Shown here: positions 25,446-33,113 of the stretch, piece by piece
Layout: each line of letters begins with the position of its first letter
How positions within the stretch are numbered: the first letter of the stretch is position 1
NCBI RefSeq assembly: GCF_021165955.1
Contig: NZ_CP088952.1
Span: 2,914,001 to 2,978,000 of the forward strand
Length of the DNA: 64,000 nucleotides
Direction of reading: 5' to 3'
Source: Massilia endophytica
Lineage (GTDB): Bacteria > Pseudomonadota > Gammaproteobacteria > Burkholderiales > Burkholderiaceae_D
Made by a program: the position numbers and the translations under genes
The notes under the pieces: model-generated
The model's database searches: none
Seen by the model: the letters and a program-made list of their open reading frames with translations, nothing else
What the model was told of the DNA's origin: nothing

Positions 25446-26063
25446 TCAGCCGCCACCCGTGCGCGAGGTGCGCGGCAGGGGCATGCCCGGCTTCCAGGCC
25501 GAGGACAGGCGCTGCCCTTCCTCGATCTGCTCCGGGCTCATGGTCTTGGCCACGGCGGCGCGCTGTTCGGCGGCGTTGGCATTGCCCGCCGCCGCCGACA
25601 GGTTCCACAGGGTGTAGGCGATGACGTTATCCTGCGGCATGCCGCCGATGTGGTAGCGGTACATCAGACCCAGCACCTGCTGGGCCTCCGCATGGCCCTG
25701 CTCGGCCGCCTTGCGGAACCAGCTCACGGCCTGCTTGTGGTCCTGGACCACGGCATTGCCCGTGTAGTACATGGCGCCCACGACATACTGCGCGTCGGCC
25801 TTGCCCTTCATGGCCGCCTTGCGGTGCCAGACGAGGGCCTGCTTGTAGTCCTGCGGCACGCCGCGGCCCATGTAGTACATCAGCCCCAGGAGGTGCTCGG
25901 CTTCCGTGTTGCCGGCGCGCGCCAGCGGCAGGATTTCCTTGTACGCCAGGGCATAGTTCTTGTTGTTGTAGGCGGTTGCGCCTTCAGCGAAGCCGGCTAT
26001 CGCGCTGCCTTGCAGGCCGAGCGCGACGCCGATCGCCACGATGATGCGTCCTAGTTTTTTCAT
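25446..26063 (-). CDS. Sel1-repeat (SLR/TPR-like) exported protein
   Basis: A 205-residue protein with signal peptide (MKKLGRIIVAIGVALGLQGSAIA). Four or so Sel1-like repeats follow, e.g. AEHLLGLMYYMGRGVPQDYK, AQYVVGAMYYTGNAVVQDHK and AQQVLGLMYRYHIGGMPQD. Such alpha-solenoids act as protein-protein scaffolds in the periplasm or envelope. The role here is unknown. It precedes the quinone oxidoreductase by about 50 bp. Confidence 0.85.
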   Translation of the reverse strand: MKKLGRIIVAIGVALGLQGSAIAGFAEGATAYNNKNYALAYKEILPLARAGNTEAEHLLGLMYYMGRGVPQDYKQALVWHRKAAMKGKADAQYVVGAMYYTGNAVVQDHKQAVSWFRKAAEQGHAEAQQVLGLMYRYHIGGMPQDNVIAYTLWNLSAAAGNANAAEQRAAVAKTMSPEQIEEGQRLSSAWKPGMPLPRTSRTGGG

Positions 26064-26117
26064 TTGTCCGAAATGGCTTCGTTCTTGATGTTATTCGCCC
26101 CTGTCCCCGGGGCCCAT

Positions 26118-26876
26118 TTACTTCCAGCTGACTTTACCCAGTCCATCCACACTGACGTTGCGGTTCAGCGGCTTGCCGTACACGGTGACCGATCCCAGGC
26201 CGCTCAGGTTCAGGTTGGCGTTGGTGCGGGCGTTCACGGTGGCATTGCCCAGGCCGCTCAGCTCCACTTCCACCGAATCGGCCTGGAACTGCTGCGCATT
26301 CAGGCCGCCCAGTCCGCCCAGGTTGGCCCGCAGCATCTTGCTGCGCCCGCCCAGGGTCACATAGCCCGCGCCGCCCAGTTCCAGATCCACCGCGTCGTTC
26401 TCCGCCACCCACAGGTGCATGCTGCCCACGCCGCCAAGGTTGGCCTTCAGGCGGCGGTAGTCGCAGACCACCTTCATGCTGCCCGCACCGTCCAGCGTCA
26501 GTTCGATTTCCTCGCCCTTGAAGCCGCTCACCTCCATGGTGCCCACGCCTTCCGAGACCAGCTCGCGCAGCTGCGGCAGCACCACGTCCGCGCGCACCGT
26601 GGAGCGGCTCCACTTCATGCCGCGGCTTTCCGTGTCCAGCAGCAGGGTGTCGCCGTTCTGCACCACCTTCACCTTGTCCACATAGCGCTTCTCGCCCGTG
26701 ATGTGGACGGAAGGCTGGTCGCCCTGGCGCAGCCGCAGGTCGATCACGCCATCGAGCTTAACGCGCACCACGCGGGCGTCGATGACAGGGGCGGTGGTCT
26801 GCTCCTGGGCGCCGGCGGCGCCCGCGAACAGGGCCAGGGCGGCGATCAGCAGGGAGAAACGGATTGGGTTCTTCAT
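26118..26876 (-). CDS. GIN-domain (DUF2807) exported protein
   Basis: A 252-residue protein with signal peptide (MKNPIRFSLLIAALALFAGAAGA), starting at ATG 26876. The mature part is a repetitive beta-rich domain of the DUF2807 (GIN: head GIN domain, putative auto-transporter adhesin-like) family. It has recurring glycine turns such as LDGAGSMKV, LGGVGSMHL, LGGAGYVTL, LSGLGNATV and LSGLGSVTV, which form a beta-helix ladder. Function is unknown; a cell-envelope role is inferred. The longer open frame to 27227 is not used. Confidence 0.8.
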   Translation of the reverse strand: MKNPIRFSLLIAALALFAGAAGAQEQTTAPVIDARVVRVKLDGVIDLRLRQGDQPSVHITGEKRYVDKVKVVQNGDTLLLDTESRGMKWSRSTVRADVVLPQLRELVSEGVGTMEVSGFKGEEIELTLDGAGSMKVVCDYRRLKANLGGVGSMHLWVAENDAVDLELGGAGYVTLGGRSKMLRANLGGLGGLNAQQFQADSVEVELSGLGNATVNARTNANLNLSGLGSVTVYGKPLNRNVSVDGLGKVSWK

Positions 26877-26962
26877 GGCAGCATCCTCATGCAGTGTTCT
26901 TGTGTGCCAGCAGGCAAACGATCTGGTAACTGTACCGTGCGGCCGGGCCGCGGGCAACAGGC

Positions 26963-27169
26963 TTACAGGGCGGCTTTCTCTGCCGCGTTCAGACGCTTGG
27001 CGCTGACCACGACCACCGGCATCGGGGCTTGGGCCGCCTGGGCGGTGACCGCTGGCGGAGCAATGCCGCGCACCACGGGGCGGATGGCCTTGGCGGTCGC
27101 CATGCTGGTGCCGCCCACCAGAATGATGGCGGCCACAAAGATGAACTCCATGTTTTTGGCGATGTTCAT
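26963..27169 (-). CDS. Small membrane-anchored protein of unknown function
   Basis: A 68-residue protein from ATG 27169, beginning MNIAKNMEFIFVAAIILVGG, a single membrane helix, followed by an Ala/Pro/Val-rich outer part ending SAKRLNAAEKAAL. A GGGAGGG-type ribosome-binding site lies just upstream of the ATG. No family was recognised. It lies 86 bp upstream of the GIN-domain gene and may be co-transcribed. The 130 bp upstream of it show no further gene. Confidence 0.5.
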   Translation of the reverse strand: MNIAKNMEFIFVAAIILVGGTSMATAKAIRPVVRGIAPPAVTAQAAQAPMPVVVVSAKRLNAAEKAAL

Positions 27170-27300
27170 GATCCCTCCCCGTGCAAGCGTTGTTGGTATG
27201 CTTGCATCGTAACCAGCCGCCGGGCAAGCATCACGCGGATTGCGATGAACTGCAGAATTGGCGTGCCAGACGACAGAATCGGGGGATATTCGCGCGTTTC

Positions 27301-27462
27301 TCAGCGCCAGCCGAGGTGCTGACCCAAGGTGTGCATGCCCCGGCGCATCCAGCGCCAGGTGACAATGACCGGCTCGAAGTAGAAAGCCGGGGTCCTGCGT
27401 ATGCCAATGACGACGCCTTCCTTGAATCCCAGCCAAAATTCATGCAGATCGGACTTGATCAT
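27301..27462 (-). CDS. Very small protein of unknown function
   Basis: A 53-residue protein from ATG 27462: MIKSDLHEFWLGFKEGVVIG, then an aromatic/Arg-rich half with WRWMRRGMHTLGQHLGWR. No signal peptide. The start overlaps the stop of the upstream small membrane protein by ATGA, which supports both frames as real coupled genes. No family was recognised. Confidence 0.45.
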   Translation of the reverse strand: MIKSDLHEFWLGFKEGVVIGIRRTPAFYFEPVIVTWRWMRRGMHTLGQHLGWR

Positions 27463-27740
27463 GGCCACTCCTTCGAATTTCGCACCAGCCAGCGTATCAG
27501 CCAGACCGCCAGCAGCAAGGCGTCGAAACATAGAAGTATGATGTGCGTCAAACGGGCAAATAGCAAGAAGTCCGGATCCCGGACGATTGCGGTCATCCAT
27601 TCAACCAGCGCCGCGATTGCGGCGCTGAACAGCAAAGTGATGGAAAAAAGAACGCTGCTCGTCGCCAGATCGGCCGCGTAGGCTCCAATGAACCGCCCTG
27701 CCCGCCTGGACCGCAAGTGCCCTGCCCGCCGTCTGCCCAC
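27459..27740 (-). CDS. Small two-helix membrane protein of unknown function
   Basis: A 93-residue protein with GTG start 27740, chosen because GGGAGG lies 5 nt upstream. A basic N-terminus (RRRAGHLRSRRAGRF) is followed by two hydrophobic segments (about 28-48 and 62-85) and a C-terminus RWLVRNSKEWP. No family was recognised. It overlaps the 53-residue frame downstream. Base composition of the C-terminal half is less GC-rich than the neighbours. Confidence 0.45.
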   Translation of the reverse strand: MGRRRAGHLRSRRAGRFIGAYAADLATSSVLFSITLLFSAAIAALVEWMTAIVRDPDFLLFARLTHIILLCFDALLLAVWLIRWLVRNSKEWP

Positions 27741-27799
27741 GCCGCCCTCCCGTTTGGCTCAGCATAGCCCGGCAGCGATGGTGAGGGCATGAGGTGGCG

Positions 27800-28849
27800 C
27801 TATTCGACCGGGGCGGTGGCGGCGGGGGTGCCGCAGGAGAAGCAGAAGCGGGTGAAGGCGTTCTTGCGGGTGTCGCAGGCCGTGCAGCGGTTGAAGAGGC
27901 CGATACCGCAGTGGGGACAGAAGTCCATCTTCGGGTCCTTCAGGTCCGCCGGCCGCTCGCAGCCGGGGCAGACGCCCTTGGCCAGGCGCGCCTGGGCCAC
28001 CTCGTAACTCAGGTCCTGGCGGCGCTGATTGTCCGGCAGGGCTTCGGCGGCGCGCTGGCGTTCCAGGTAGCGCTGCAGCGAAACGATGGCCTGCCGCCCC
28101 ACCACCACCGTCAGCAGGATGCCCACCACATAGCGCACATAGCCGCCATAGCTCGGCAGATAGGGCACCAGCTCCACGAAGAAGGCGAACAGCGCGAAGA
28201 AGATGAAGCCCCAGACGAAGGGCCAGTAGGTGCTCTTGCGCTGCTTCATCCACAGCCAGCCCGCCGCCGCCAGCAGCGGCAGGGTCAGCGCCAGGCGATA
28301 GCCGAAGACGCGCAGCTCGCGCATCTGGCGGGCCCGGTCCAGCAGGGGCTGGGCCGACGCCTCCAGCTGGTTGATGCGCGTGGCGGCCCGGTCGCGCGCC
28401 TGGCTCGCGTGCAGATGCTTCTGTTCCTGGGCCTGCACGGCGCCCAGGGCCGTGCGCTCGGCCGCCTTCAGCCCGTCGAGCTCGCGCGTGCGGGCGATCA
28501 GTTCGGGGTCCTGCTCCGGCCGCGCCGTCACGCGCCGGGTGGAGAGCCAGTTGTCGAAGGTCTCGCTCGCCGTCTGGCTGTTGGAGGCGGCCACCTTGTG
28601 CTTCTGCCGGGCCTGCTCGAGCGCGGCCTGGGCCTCCACCACGCCCGCCTCGGCCAGCTGCAGCTCCATCTCGGCCTTCCGGTAGGCCGCTTCGTCCACG
28701 AACTGCTGCAGGACCAGGGGCTCCTCCACCAGGTTCATGTTCTCCACCACCTTGCCGCCCAGGCCGATGAGGAAACCGGCGAAGACCAGGGCCACCAGCC
28801 ACAGGCCGCGCTGGAACCATTTTTCAGACAGACGCAGGGCTTTGCTCAT
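27800..28849 (-). CDS. Zinc-ribbon, coiled-coil inner-membrane protein
   Basis: A 349-residue protein from ATG 28849 (GGAG 7 nt upstream). Layout: one N-terminal membrane helix (about 15-35), a long Ala/Glu/Gln-rich coiled coil (about 45-175), three more helices (about 185-265), and a C-terminal double zinc ribbon with CPGCERP, CPHCGIG, CTACDTR and CFSCGTP. Related zinc-ribbon membrane proteins are known in betaproteobacteria without assigned function. It is divergent from the cytochrome c fusion gene with 89 bp between starts. Confidence 0.7.
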   Translation of the reverse strand: MSKALRLSEKWFQRGLWLVALVFAGFLIGLGGKVVENMNLVEEPLVLQQFVDEAAYRKAEMELQLAEAGVVEAQAALEQARQKHKVAASNSQTASETFDNWLSTRRVTARPEQDPELIARTRELDGLKAAERTALGAVQAQEQKHLHASQARDRAATRINQLEASAQPLLDRARQMRELRVFGYRLALTLPLLAAAGWLWMKQRKSTYWPFVWGFIFFALFAFFVELVPYLPSYGGYVRYVVGILLTVVVGRQAIVSLQRYLERQRAAEALPDNQRRQDLSYEVAQARLAKGVCPGCERPADLKDPKMDFCPHCGIGLFNRCTACDTRKNAFTRFCFSCGTPAATAPVE

Positions 28850-28938
28850 TGCATGCTCCAAAGTTCAATATGGACGGGATACTACCATTGCGCTGCCTGG
28901 CGGTAATATGAGCGTTTTCAACATATCCAACGACAAGA

Positions 28939-30318
28939 ATGCGCCACTTCCCACTCCACGCGGCCCTGCTGGGCCTGGCTCTCGCGGCCGGCGCCGCCTC
29001 CGCCGCCCCCACGGTCTCCGCCGAAAAGCTCTACCAAAGCAACTGCGCCCAGTGCCACGGCGCGAAGATGGAAGGCGCGGTGGGCCCTGCCCTCGCCGAC
29101 CAGGCCTGGATCCACGGCGAGCCCACGCGCGCCAACCTGATCCGCCTCATCACCAAAGGCGTGCCGGACAAGGGCATGCCTGCCTGGGCCGGCACCCTGA
29201 ACAAAATCCAGATCGCCGCGCTGGCGGATTATGTCGCGCCGCGCAAGCCCGGCGCGGGGCAGGCCCCGGCCCGCGAGCCCGATGCCCTCTCCGGCTTCCG
29301 CCTGCAGAAGGGCTTCCGCATCGCCGTCTACGCGGACAAGGTGCCGAGCGCACGCTCCATGGCCGTTTCCGACAGCGGCATCGTCTACGTCGGTTCGCGC
29401 AAGGCGGGCAAGGTCTATGCCGTGGTGGACGAAAACCGCGACGGCGTGGCGGAAAAGGTGGTGACGATTGCCGAGGGCCTGAACAACCCCATCGGTGTCA
29501 CCCTGCTGAACGGCGCGCTCTACGTGGCCGAGATTTCCCGCGTGATCCGCTTCGACGACATCGACCGCCGCTACGCCGCCAAGCCCGCTTACAAGGTGGT
29601 GAAGGACGACCTGCCCAGCGACAAATGGCATGGCGAGAAATTCATCAAGGCGGGCCCGGACGGCAAACTGTATGTGCCAGTGGGTGCGCCCTGCAATGTC
29701 TGCGACAAGGAAGACGAAATCTATTCCAAGATCTGGCGCATGAATCCGGACGGCTCGAACTGGGAGCTGGTGGCAAAGGGCGTGCGCAACACGGTAGGCT
29801 TCGCCTGGCACCCCGTGACGAAGGAGCTCTGGTTCACCGACAACGGCCGCGACGAGATGGGCGACAATACCCCGTCCTGCGAACTGAACGTGGCGCCCAA
29901 GCTGGGCATGCACTTCGGCTTCCCCTACTGCCATGGCGGCGTGGTGCCCGACCCCCAGTTCGGCGGCAGCCGCAGCTGCGAGGAGTTCACGCCGCCCGTT
30001 GCCAAGCTGGGCCCCCATGTGGCCCCGCTCGGCATGGCCTTCTATACGGGCCGCCAGTTCCCCGCCCACTACCGCAACAATGTGCTGGTGGCCGAACACG
30101 GCTCCTGGAACCGCAGCACGAAGAGCGGCTACCGCGTCAGCCTCGTCACCCTGCAGGGCAACAAGGAGGTCACCACCACCACCTTTATCGACGGCTTCCT
30201 GCAAGGCGATGATGTGGTGGCAAGACCCGTGGACATCGCCCAGCTCGCCGATGGTTCCATCCTGATCAGTGATGATCATGGTGGCAAGCTCTACCGTGTT
30301 ACCTATGAGGGGAAATAG
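28939..30318 (+). CDS. Periplasmic cytochrome c / sorbosone-dehydrogenase-like fusion
   Basis: A 459-residue exported protein (signal peptide about 1-22). Residues 25-100 form a class I cytochrome c domain with heme motif C36-A-Q-C39-H40 and axial Met80 (GMPAW). Residues 115-459 form a beta-propeller of the glucose/sorbosone dehydrogenase family, with blocks such as VGAPCNVC, FTDNGRDEMGDN and VAEHGSWNRS. It probably oxidises a sugar or aldehyde with a PQQ-type cofactor and passes electrons to its own heme. PQQ use is inferred from the family. Confidence 0.85.
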   Translation: MRHFPLHAALLGLALAAGAASAAPTVSAEKLYQSNCAQCHGAKMEGAVGPALADQAWIHGEPTRANLIRLITKGVPDKGMPAWAGTLNKIQIAALADYVAPRKPGAGQAPAREPDALSGFRLQKGFRIAVYADKVPSARSMAVSDSGIVYVGSRKAGKVYAVVDENRDGVAEKVVTIAEGLNNPIGVTLLNGALYVAEISRVIRFDDIDRRYAAKPAYKVVKDDLPSDKWHGEKFIKAGPDGKLYVPVGAPCNVCDKEDEIYSKIWRMNPDGSNWELVAKGVRNTVGFAWHPVTKELWFTDNGRDEMGDNTPSCELNVAPKLGMHFGFPYCHGGVVPDPQFGGSRSCEEFTPPVAKLGPHVAPLGMAFYTGRQFPAHYRNNVLVAEHGSWNRSTKSGYRVSLVTLQGNKEVTTTTFIDGFLQGDDVVARPVDIAQLADGSILISDDHGGKLYRVTYEGK

Positions 30319-30348
30319 CCACAACTGAGTTCCGTACGGCAAAATCAA

Positions 30349-30377
30349 TTGCGACACGGAAATCAGAATGTTACATT
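30349..30377 (+). promoter_or_regulatory. Promoter of the chemoreceptor gene
   Basis: TTGCGA, a 17-bp spacer and TACATT give a reasonable sigma-70 promoter. Transcription would start near 30384. This places the upstream in-frame ATG 30368 inside the promoter and supports ATG 30410 as the real start. Confidence 0.5.
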
Positions 30378-30409
30378 GGGAGCGCATCCTTTCACACTGC
30401 CTCCCAACC

Positions 30410-32011
30410 ATGAAATTCCTCAAGAACCTCACCATCCGCAGCAGCCTGATCCTGACTTTTTCCCTGCTCGGGCTGCTGCTGCTGCTGCTCGGCGCGGAAG
30501 GCATTGCCGGCATGCGTGCCAGCAATGCCAGCCTGAACGAGGTGTACTCGAACCAGCTGGCCTCCACCATTGCGATGGGAGCGGCCAAGAACTCGCTGGC
30601 GCGCGCCCGCTTCGTGCTGGACCGCGCCGTATTCCATCCGGATGCGCCGGACGCGCAGGAGATCGCCGGAACGAGCACGGCGCTGCTCCGCGACTCCGAC
30701 GAGGCCTGGCAGCAGTACCGCAAGCTGCCTGCCGGCCCCGAGGAAGACGCGCTGGCGGACGAGGTGCAGCGGAAGCGCGCGGCGTATGTGAAAGATGGCC
30801 TGCAGGCGCTGGCACAGGCTCTGCATAACCGTGAACTGGACCGCATCGATGCCCTGGCCGTCAGGAAGGTGCCGGAACTGTTCGCTGCCTACAACGACGC
30901 GGCCGACAGGCTGGCCCAGCTCCAGGTGAAGCTGGCGAGGGAAGGCTACGAGGACAGCCAGGCCCTGTACCGCAGGCTGTTCGTCATTTCGGTGGCAGCC
31001 ATGGTCCTGGGCGCGGTGGTGATGGTGGCCGCCTGCGCAGCGCTGATGCGCGCCATCATGCGCCCGCTGCGCCAGGCCCTGCGCCATTTCGAAGCGATGG
31101 CCGATGGCGATCTCTCGACCCGGATCGAGATCTCGCGCAACGACGAAATGGGCACCTTGCTTGGCGGCCTGCAGAAGATGCAGCAGCAGCTGGCCTCCAC
31201 CGTGCTGCGTGTGCGCGACGGCGCTGGCAGCATCGCCAGCGCCAGCACCCAGATCGCCAGCGGCAACCTGGACCTGTCCTCGCGTACCGAGCAGCAGGCC
31301 AGCAGCCTGGAAGAAACGGCATCGTCGCTGGAGGAGCTGACCGCCACCGTGCGCCAGAATGCGGACAACGCGCGCCAGGCCAACCAGCTGGCCCTGTCGG
31401 CGTCCGAGGTGGCGGCCCAGGGCGGCAAGCTGGTGGCGCAGGTGGTGGACACCATGGGCGACATCAATACCTCCTCGCAGCGCATCGTGGACATCATTTC
31501 GGTGATCGACAGCATCGCCTTCCAGACCAATATCCTTGCGCTGAATGCCGCGGTCGAAGCTGCCCGCGCGGGCGAACAGGGCCGCGGATTTGCCGTGGTC
31601 GCCTCCGAGGTGCGCAACCTGGCCCAGCGCTCGGCGGGCGCCGCCAAGGAGATCAAGGAACTGATCGGCAATGCCGTGCAGAGCGCCGAGGCCGGGACCG
31701 CGCTGGTGGACAAGGCTGGCGCCACCATGGGCGATATCGTGGCGAGCGTGACGCGCGTGACCGACATCATGGGCGAGATCATGTCTGCCAGCGAGGAGCA
31801 GAGCGCGGGCATCGACCAGATCAACCGCGCCGTGACGGAGATGGACCAGGCGACGCAGCAGAACGCGGCCCTGGTGGAGGAAGCGGCGGCCGCCGCGGCC
31901 ACGCTGCAGGACCAGGCGTCCACGCTGGAGGAAACCGTGCGCATCTTCAAGCTGGCGCATGCGGCGGGCGCAGCGGCAGCCCGCCCCGCCCTGCCCGCCC
32001 TGGCGCACTGA
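30410..32011 (+). CDS. Methyl-accepting chemotaxis protein
   Basis: A 533-residue chemoreceptor. It has an N-terminal membrane helix (TIRSSLILTFSLLGLLLLLL), a periplasmic four-helix-bundle-like sensor (about residues 30-185), a second helix (about 187-210), a HAMP domain, and a long cytoplasmic coiled coil. The hairpin tip is conserved: IVDIISVIDSIAFQTNILAL then NAAVEAARAGEQGRGFAVVA. Methylation helices are present (EQQASSLEETASSLEEL). It lacks a C-terminal CheR-binding pentapeptide. The ligand is unknown, and no other che genes are in the window. Confidence 0.93.
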   Translation: MKFLKNLTIRSSLILTFSLLGLLLLLLGAEGIAGMRASNASLNEVYSNQLASTIAMGAAKNSLARARFVLDRAVFHPDAPDAQEIAGTSTALLRDSDEAWQQYRKLPAGPEEDALADEVQRKRAAYVKDGLQALAQALHNRELDRIDALAVRKVPELFAAYNDAADRLAQLQVKLAREGYEDSQALYRRLFVISVAAMVLGAVVMVAACAALMRAIMRPLRQALRHFEAMADGDLSTRIEISRNDEMGTLLGGLQKMQQQLASTVLRVRDGAGSIASASTQIASGNLDLSSRTEQQASSLEETASSLEELTATVRQNADNARQANQLALSASEVAAQGGKLVAQVVDTMGDINTSSQRIVDIISVIDSIAFQTNILALNAAVEAARAGEQGRGFAVVASEVRNLAQRSAGAAKEIKELIGNAVQSAEAGTALVDKAGATMGDIVASVTRVTDIMGEIMSASEEQSAGIDQINRAVTEMDQATQQNAALVEEAAAAAATLQDQASTLEETVRIFKLAHAAGAAAARPALPALAH

Positions 32012-32042
32012 CCGGGGGAGCTCTCCTTGCGATAGAATCGCC

Positions 32043-32070
32043 GGAGAGCAAGCATTGCGCCTTGCTCTCC
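32043..32070 (+). terminator. Hairpin downstream of the chemoreceptor gene
   Basis: Ten-base perfect arms GGAGAGCAAG (32043-32052) and CTTGCTCTCC (32061-32070) with an 8-nt loop lie about 30 bp after the chemoreceptor stop. There is no T-run, so it is a weak terminator or an mRNA-stability element. Confidence 0.4.
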
Positions 32071-32097
32071 CCGGCATCATCACAATGAGGAGAGTCC

Positions 32098-33027
32098 ATG
32101 AACGACTGCATTACAAGGCGGGCGGCCCTTGCCGCCTGCCTGCTGGCCCTATGCGGCGCGGCGCTTTCGGCGCCCGCGCTGGAGGCCGCGCCGCAAGCAC
32201 TGGCGCCCGGCGTCATTTCCACCGCCTTCCACGACTTCGCCGCCTCGCTCACGCCCGACGGCAACGCGGTTTTCTTCACCCGCACGGACGCGGGGTTCAA
32301 CCGCATGGTGCTCCTGCAGTCCGTGAAGCGCGGCGGCCAATGGCAGGCGCCCACCGTACTGCCCTTCTCCGGCATATGGAACGACGGCGACGGCGTGCTC
32401 AGTCCGGACGGCAGGCGCTACGTCTTCATCTCCAACCGCCCCGCCAGCGGCACGGACGCCAAGGCGGACCTCGACCTGTGGCAAGTGCTGCGCGATGCGG
32501 GCGGCAACTGGGGCGAGCCGCATCGCCTGCCCGACCACATCAACTCGGGCGTAAACGAAATCTACCCCTCGCTGGCGGCGGACGGCACGCTCTACTTCGG
32601 GCGCGCGGGCAACGGCAACCCCGTCTTCCGCTCCCGGCTGGTGGACGGCGCCTACCAGCCGCCCGAGCAGCTCCCCTTCAACGCCTTCTCCTTCGCTGTG
32701 GCGCCGGACCAGAGCTTCGGCATCGCCGGCGTGCTCGACGCCGCGCGCAACAGCGACCTTTTCCTCGTCGAACGCAATGGCGAGGGCTGGGCGGCGCCGC
32801 AGCGCATCGAAGGGCCGCTCAATTCGCCGCAGCAGGAATTCGCCAGCTCGATCTCGGCGGACGGCAAGACCCTGCTCTTCGCCAGCACCCGGCGCGAAGG
32901 CGCCGCCGCCTGGCCGCGCGCGAAGCCCGTGCGGTCCGCCGCCGACGTGGCCGGGGAACTGGCCTCCTTCCCCTTCAACGGCCTGCGCAACATCTACTCG
33001 GTCGACATCTCCGCGCTGCGCAAATAG
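32098..33027 (+). CDS. Exported PD40/TolB-like beta-propeller protein
   Basis: A 309-residue protein with a signal peptide holding an Arg pair (TRRAALAACLLALCGAALS), possibly Tat-dependent. It has about five PD40-type propeller repeats: ASLTPDGNAVFFTRT, GVLSPDGRRYVFIS, PSLAADGTLYFGRA and SSISADGKTLLFAST. AGGAGA precedes ATG 32098. Family members are surface or periplasmic proteins of mostly unknown ligand. The stop lies 2 bp from the 3-prime end of the group II intron, so its original terminator region (shared with pnp) is now 1.85 kb away. Confidence 0.75.
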   Translation: MNDCITRRAALAACLLALCGAALSAPALEAAPQALAPGVISTAFHDFAASLTPDGNAVFFTRTDAGFNRMVLLQSVKRGGQWQAPTVLPFSGIWNDGDGVLSPDGRRYVFISNRPASGTDAKADLDLWQVLRDAGGNWGEPHRLPDHINSGVNEIYPSLAADGTLYFGRAGNGNPVFRSRLVDGAYQPPEQLPFNAFSFAVAPDQSFGIAGVLDAARNSDLFLVERNGEGWAAPQRIEGPLNSPQQEFASSISADGKTLLFASTRREGAAAWPRAKPVRSAADVAGELASFPFNGLRNIYSVDISALRK

Positions 33028-33029
33028 GC

Positions 33030-33098
33030 ATAGGGGCGGTCAGTTTGACTGACCGATCCCCTGCCACACCACCCGGCATGCGGGTCCGCACCGGGCGG
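33030..33098 (-). ncRNA. Intron RNA domains V and VI
   Basis: Domain V (33098-33069) folds by eye as CCGCCCGG-TGCGG, a 2-nt loop, CCGCA, a TG bulge, CCGGGTGG: a 13-bp hairpin with the diagnostic 2-nt bulge and the CGC triad typical of class C. Domain VI (33062-33032) is AGGGG-AT-CGGTCAGT, loop CAA, ACTGACCG-CCCCT. The only visible bulge in domain VI is AT on the 5-prime side; no bulged A is seen at the usual 3-prime branch position. Confidence 0.8.
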
Positions 33099-33113
33099 TT
33101 CAAGAAGTTGAGG

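Noticed and set aside
30368..30409. Longer N-terminus for the chemoreceptor from ATG 30368
   Set aside because: It would start inside the predicted promoter (30349-30377), and the natural membrane-anchor start is ATG 30410.
28918..30846. Long minus-strand open frame opposite the cytochrome c fusion and chemoreceptor start
   Set aside because: It spans two unrelated plus-strand genes and has no recognisable domain; a codon-bias shadow.
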